A DNA stretch of 64,000 nucleotides from Planctomycetota bacterium (GTDB taxonomy: Bacteria; Planctomycetota; Phycisphaerae; Phycisphaerales; UBA1924), in contig JAGWZK010000009.1 in assembly GCA_018968885.1 (NCBI GenBank), positions 1-64,000 on the forward strand. Direction: 5' to 3'. The notes under the pieces were generated by a model. The model worked only from the letters and a program-made list of their open reading frames with translations, searched no databases and was not told the origin of the DNA. The translations under genes were made by a program, and so were the position numbers. Numbering within the stretch: position 1 is the stretch's first letter; the number at the start of each line of letters is the position of its first letter. Positions 60,712 to 64,000 of the stretch are shown here, one piece after another.

Positions 60712-62042
60712 GCCGGCGGCACCGCCTGCGTATGCGAATCAGCTCGTTGCCCCACAACCCGCGGCAGCGTGGTGAGGAACAAGGTGAAGAACAATGCCAG
60801 AGTAACCCAACTCACCACGCCCACAGCGCGCCACATGGTGAGAAGGGACTCAAAACTCTTCCCGCCGGGGGGCAGGACCATGACGAGTGCGAGCGCGATA
60901 CAGCCGGCGATGATGAATGGACGCCACTTGGCTTGCACGATCGGGTACACGATCCACGCGAGGATGAAGAGAGGGATGAGTTGAATCATGTGCCGCGCGG
61001 TGGTCTGGGGGCCAAAGGTGAGGGAGGCGATCAGAAGCCCGACCCATTCCAAGGCGATCAGGCCGTGGAGTTGTGGCGGCAGGCGCAGGAACGAAAGTCC
61101 GCGGCGGCGGTACGCGACCCACGCGATGGCAACACATGAGAGGGCGATGAGGGCGGTGAACGCAACAGCGACAAGTTGCGTTGCTGAGATCGCCTCGGCC
61201 AGTCGAAACATGGTGCTGGTGAGGGAGACTGAGCGTTCCCAAGTGATAGGGTGAGAGGTGGCGCGGGGGAGGTGTTCAACATTGACGCCAAATGCCTCGA
61301 CCAATCCGGCGAAGGCGACCTTGAGATCAGCCATATTGCGATCCCAGCCGCGCGTGATGGAAGGGATAAAGAGGCAGATGACAAAGCTGCCGATGGTGCC
61401 TGCCGCGGCTTTCCAACGTCCGCGCACGATGAACCAAGGAAGGGCGATCAGCGAGAGGTACTTGATGTTGCCAGCGATTCCCAGCACCGCGCCCGCCAGC
61501 AGGGGACGCGAATCCAACCAACGCAATGCCAGCCCCATCGCCAGCAGCATGATGCCATCGGTCTGCTGAAGTTTGAATTGGGCCATGACCTTATCGATGA
61601 GCATGACAAGACCGAATGCAGATGCTGTCCAGATGACTTGCCAATCAACCTTGCCTCGCAATCGCTTGGTCAATTCGGCGGCAAAGATGACGATTCCTGC
61701 AAAGAGAATCAGTGCATCAAGCGCGATCCAGATGTGAACTCCGATCGCCTGATCGAGCTTTCCCAAGGGCTGAAAGAGCCAAGCCATCAACGGGGGATAA
61801 ATGTAATTCTGCCCGTGGCGCGTGCTGAAGATGTCGCCACCTTCGGCCATCGCCTTTCCCGCAGACCAGAAATGAAAATAGTCATCAATCCGGAGGATCA
61901 TCATCCCTGCATCGGTCTGACTTTGCTCCAGTTTGGCTTTGAACGATTTGTTCATGCCCAGCAATGCTGGCACGGCAACCAACGCGATGGTGATGATCGC
62001 GGGAACCAGTGGCCGTTCCCACCACCTTGCCTGGGAGGACAT
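60708..62042 (-). CDS. GT87-type membrane glycosyltransferase (DUF2029 family)
   Basis: The 444-residue protein has about ten to twelve membrane helices and the GT87/DUF2029 pattern: an early periplasmic loop with DDYFHFWSAGKAMAEGGDIF, then YIYPPLMAWLFQPLG, and LLAGAVLGIAGNIKYLSLIALPWFIVRGRW. GT87 enzymes use polyprenyl-phosphate sugars, as in mycobacterial mannosyltransferases. The ATG at 62042 is chosen because the gene would otherwise overlap btpA. It starts five bases after the btpA stop and ends in the M48 start (ATGA). Confidence 0.85.
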   Translation of the reverse strand: MSSQARWWERPLVPAIITIALVAVPALLGMNKSFKAKLEQSQTDAGMMILRIDDYFHFWSAGKAMAEGGDIFSTRHGQNYIYPPLMAWLFQPLGKLDQAIGVHIWIALDALILFAGIVIFAAELTKRLRGKVDWQVIWTASAFGLVMLIDKVMAQFKLQQTDGIMLLAMGLALRWLDSRPLLAGAVLGIAGNIKYLSLIALPWFIVRGRWKAAAGTIGSFVICLFIPSITRGWDRNMADLKVAFAGLVEAFGVNVEHLPRATSHPITWERSVSLTSTMFRLAEAISATQLVAVAFTALIALSCVAIAWVAYRRRGLSFLRLPPQLHGLIALEWVGLLIASLTFGPQTTARHMIQLIPLFILAWIVYPIVQAKWRPFIIAGCIALALVMVLPPGGKSFESLLTMWRAVGVVSWVTLALFFTLFLTTLPRVVGQRADSHTQAVPPA

Positions 62043-62047
62043 CGCGG

Positions 62048-62917
62048 TCAACGCGTGCCTCCGGCAGCAGAAGACCGCCACTGCTTCACCGCGTCGGCCA
62101 TGCGCTGGCAACGCTTCTCTTCCAGATCATTTGACCACACACCACCACGCTTGAGTTCTGAACCGACGATCACACCGTTGCCACGCGAAAGAAACTCGGC
62201 CACATTATCCACACTCACCCCACTGCCGACAAACACTCGTTGCTCGGGCGTGGCTCGCTTCACACGATCCAAGTCGCGCGGGTCGGCGGGCTTTCCCGTT
62301 GCACTTCCCGTCACGATAACGGCATCGGCCCCAAAGAACCTCGCTCCCTCCGCCACATCGCCGATGGAGATGTCCGCAGTCACCGCGTGCGAGGCGTGCT
62401 TCTTCTTGATATCGCACCACACCTGGATGTGCTCGGCGCCGATCGTCTTGCGAAACCGCAGCAACTCCCCCGCTTCCGCCCTCGTCAGCAGGCCCTCGTC
62501 GGCGACATGGGCAAAGACAAAGTTCTCACACCGAATGAACTGCGCCCCTGCTGCCAACGCGATTGCCAATGCTTCCTTATTCCCCCCGGAAAGCACCTGC
62601 ACACCCATCGGCATCCGAGGCAGGCGCTGGCGAATCGCGCACGCGATCCGCGTCAATCCCGCAGTTGTCTCAGGTCCATGCGCGCCATGCACATACGGCC
62701 GGTCGTGCATGTTTTCGATGATGATGCCATCGAATCCGCAACCCGCCAGTACCATCGCCTCCTGAACCGCGATCCGCTCAATCTCATCCAATCCGAGCCG
62801 CGCGAACGGCGTCCCCGGCAACGCCCGCACGTGCACCATCCCAATCAGAGCGTGCGGCGGGATCACAGGCAGGGGTGTACCGCTCCGCTCACCTTTCTTG
62901 GAAACTCGCTTTGCCAT
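62048..62917 (-). CDS. BtpA/SgcQ family protein
   Basis: The 289-residue protein is a TIM-barrel of the BtpA family: LIGMVHVRALPGTPF, FDGIIIENMHDRPY, PMGVQVLSGGNKEALAIALAAGAQFIR, DIKKKHASHA and VIVTGSATGKPADPRDL. BtpA is needed for photosystem I stability in cyanobacteria, but in non-photosynthetic bacteria, as here, the role is unknown and the family may have sugar-phosphate chemistry. It starts the overlapping run with GT87, M48 and M20 and is divergent from the oxidoreductase gene, 73 bases away. Confidence 0.93.
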   Translation of the reverse strand: MAKRVSKKGERSGTPLPVIPPHALIGMVHVRALPGTPFARLGLDEIERIAVQEAMVLAGCGFDGIIIENMHDRPYVHGAHGPETTAGLTRIACAIRQRLPRMPMGVQVLSGGNKEALAIALAAGAQFIRCENFVFAHVADEGLLTRAEAGELLRFRKTIGAEHIQVWCDIKKKHASHAVTADISIGDVAEGARFFGADAVIVTGSATGKPADPRDLDRVKRATPEQRVFVGSGVSVDNVAEFLSRGNGVIVGSELKRGGVWSNDLEEKRCQRMADAVKQWRSSAAGGTR

Positions 62918-62990
62918 ATCCCGATGCTATCCGCATCTTTGACAGTCTCCGGTTCTTCCGGTAGATTGCCTGAACAGCAGGAGGCCCGCC

Positions 62991-64000
62991 ATGACTCAGC
63001 CACTCCCCTCGCGTCGCGACTTCTTCCACTCTGTCGGCAAGGTCGGCTTGGCTGGCATGGCCGCGGCATTCGCGGCACCCCTCATACTCCCTTCCCGCGT
63101 CGTCGCCCTGCACACCAAGACAGCCCTGCGTCCTCCTGAGCCCGGCCCCAATAGCAAGATCCAGGTCGGCTTCATCGGCATCGGCTTGCAGAATCGCTAT
63201 CACCTCACTTCATTCATGAAAAACCCGCGCATGCGAGCGACCGCCGTCTGCGATGTCGATACCAATCGCCGGAATGATTCCAAGTCAATCGTGGACAAGC
63301 ACTACGCGGAGTCCGGTGCTGCCTCTGCCGCGGGAGGCATCTTTGCAACCGTCGATTATCGCGAAGTTCTTTCCCGCTCTGACGTGGATGCCGTCTCCAT
63401 CGCCTCTCCTGACCACTGGCACGCTATTCAGTTCGTCGATGCCTGCAAGGCGGGCAAAGACATCTACATCGAAAAGCCCCTGTGCAACACGCTCACCGAA
63501 GCCAAGCTGATGATCGATGCCGCCCGCAAGTACAACCGCGTCACCCAGGTGGGGAGCCAGCAACGCAGCGAATACTCCGGTCGCTTCCGCCGCGCGGTCG
63601 AACTCGTTCGCTCTGGCCGCCTCGGAAAGCTCTACCACGTGTATGTCGGCATCGGCGTCAGCAGCAAGCCCTGCGATCTGCCCGAAGAAACTGTCGAACC
63701 CGGCTTGGATTGGGAACGCTGGCTCGGCCCCGCCCCGATGCGGCCGTACAACTCCATCCTCTCCCCTCGAGGCGTACACAAGCACTACCCCAACTGGCGT
63801 CTCTATCGCGAGTACGCGGGTGGCATGGTCACCGACTGGGGAGCCCATCACTTTGACATCGTGCACTGGGCCCTTGATCAGGATTCCAGCGGCCCCCTTT
63901 CAGTGCTGCCTCCAAGTGAGTCATCTGATCTGCACGGCTCCCGGGTCGTCTACGCCAACGGATTAAACGTCACCCACGGTGGTCCTTCAGGCATCACATT
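62991..64000 (+). CDS. Gfo/Idh/MocA family oxidoreductase, Tat-exported (3' end outside the window)
   Basis: The partial 336-residue protein starts MTQPLPSRRDFFHSVGKVGLAG, a twin-arginine leader (R8-R9), then an NAD(P)-binding Rossmann domain (VGFIGIGLQNRYHL) and the MocA motifs EKPLCNT and GGMVTDWGAHHFDIVHW, with the likely catalytic Lys and His. Planctomycetes carry many such exported dehydrogenases, usually thought to act on sugars or sugar alcohols. GGAGG lies seven bases before the ATG. The reading frame is still open at base 64000. Confidence 0.93.
   Translation, partial: MTQPLPSRRDFFHSVGKVGLAGMAAAFAAPLILPSRVVALHTKTALRPPEPGPNSKIQVGFIGIGLQNRYHLTSFMKNPRMRATAVCDVDTNRRNDSKSIVDKHYAESGAASAAGGIFATVDYREVLSRSDVDAVSIASPDHWHAIQFVDACKAGKDIYIEKPLCNTLTEAKLMIDAARKYNRVTQVGSQQRSEYSGRFRRAVELVRSGRLGKLYHVYVGIGVSSKPCDLPEETVEPGLDWERWLGPAPMRPYNSILSPRGVHKHYPNWRLYREYAGGMVTDWGAHHFDIVHWALDQDSSGPLSVLPPSESSDLHGSRVVYANGLNVTHGGPSGIT

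Noticed and set aside
1-64000. CRISPR array, insertion sequence, prophage or rRNA operon
   Set aside because: I looked for spaced direct repeats, transposase motifs with inverted ends, phage structural genes and rRNA signatures while reading and found none; the only RNA gene seen is tRNA-Gly.

Overview
The window reads as a chromosomal segment of a planctomycete, most likely of the Phycisphaerae/Phycisphaerales branch. Evidence seen directly: a DUF1501/DUF1800 pair with a twin-arginine leader, a Tat-exported Gfo/Idh/MocA oxidoreductase, a PEP-CTERM-like exported protein ending in PTPGA + hydrophobic stretch + RRRR, a TPR protein with a YggX-like tail, a divergent membrane H+-pyrophosphatase, a CHASE2-containing Ser/Thr kinase, BtpA, and many genes with GTG or TTG starts and weak Shine-Dalgarno sites. 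Base composition is GC-rich and even. I see no insertion sequence, prophage, integrase, CRISPR array or rRNA operon, so this looks like core chromosome with a few accessory genes.

Layout. 0-8 kb: a membrane spermidine-synthase-like fusion, ribosomal proteins bL20 and bL35 without infC, small membrane proteins (two are tandem paralogues) followed by a DUF3592 protein, two VOC-fold proteins, and the TPR/YggX-like protein. 8-11.8 kb: ubiD-like decarboxylase, then an MntA/HepT toxin-antitoxin pair and a DUF7660 protein on the same strand, with a methyltransferase reading away from ubiD. 11.9-23.7 kb: ABC exporter pair, DUF3052, lipoprotein, rpsU, hppA, elbB, an APC permease with a Usp tail, and a PcrA/UvrD helicase. 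23.7-34.4 kb: DUF1501/DUF1800, a lipoprotein overlapped by a LOG-family gene, a 1445-residue AsmA/TamB-like protein and a divergent HlyD-type adaptor.

34.4-47.2 kb: a probable acs - CHASE2 kinase - lipoprotein run, an isolated nuoI, the PEP-CTERM-like protein, pyrF, DUF971, recG, then a minus-strand set: small hypothetical, HATPase anti-sigma-like kinase, STAS antagonist and an internally shortened MlaE-like permease. 47-64 kb: a 21-bp tandem repeat tract, an FN3-type protein, guaA, an isolated E2 acyltransferase, a uridine-kinase-like gene head-to-head with a CNT nucleoside transporter, a secreted protein with a C-terminal HMA domain, tRNA-Gly(CCC), pheS (pheT absent), a class III aminotransferase, and an overlapping run btpA - GT87 - M48 protease - M20 peptidase. 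The window closes inside a Gfo/Idh/MocA gene.

The segment mixes housekeeping functions (translation, GMP and UMP synthesis, acetate activation, pyrophosphate energetics, DNA repair) with envelope genes. The least explained parts are the partner-switch/MlaE operon, the 21-bp repeat tract beside the FN3-type gene, the HMA-tailed secreted protein, and a nested hairpin between convergent genes near 34.45 kb. All calls come from reading the sequence; no database search was possible.
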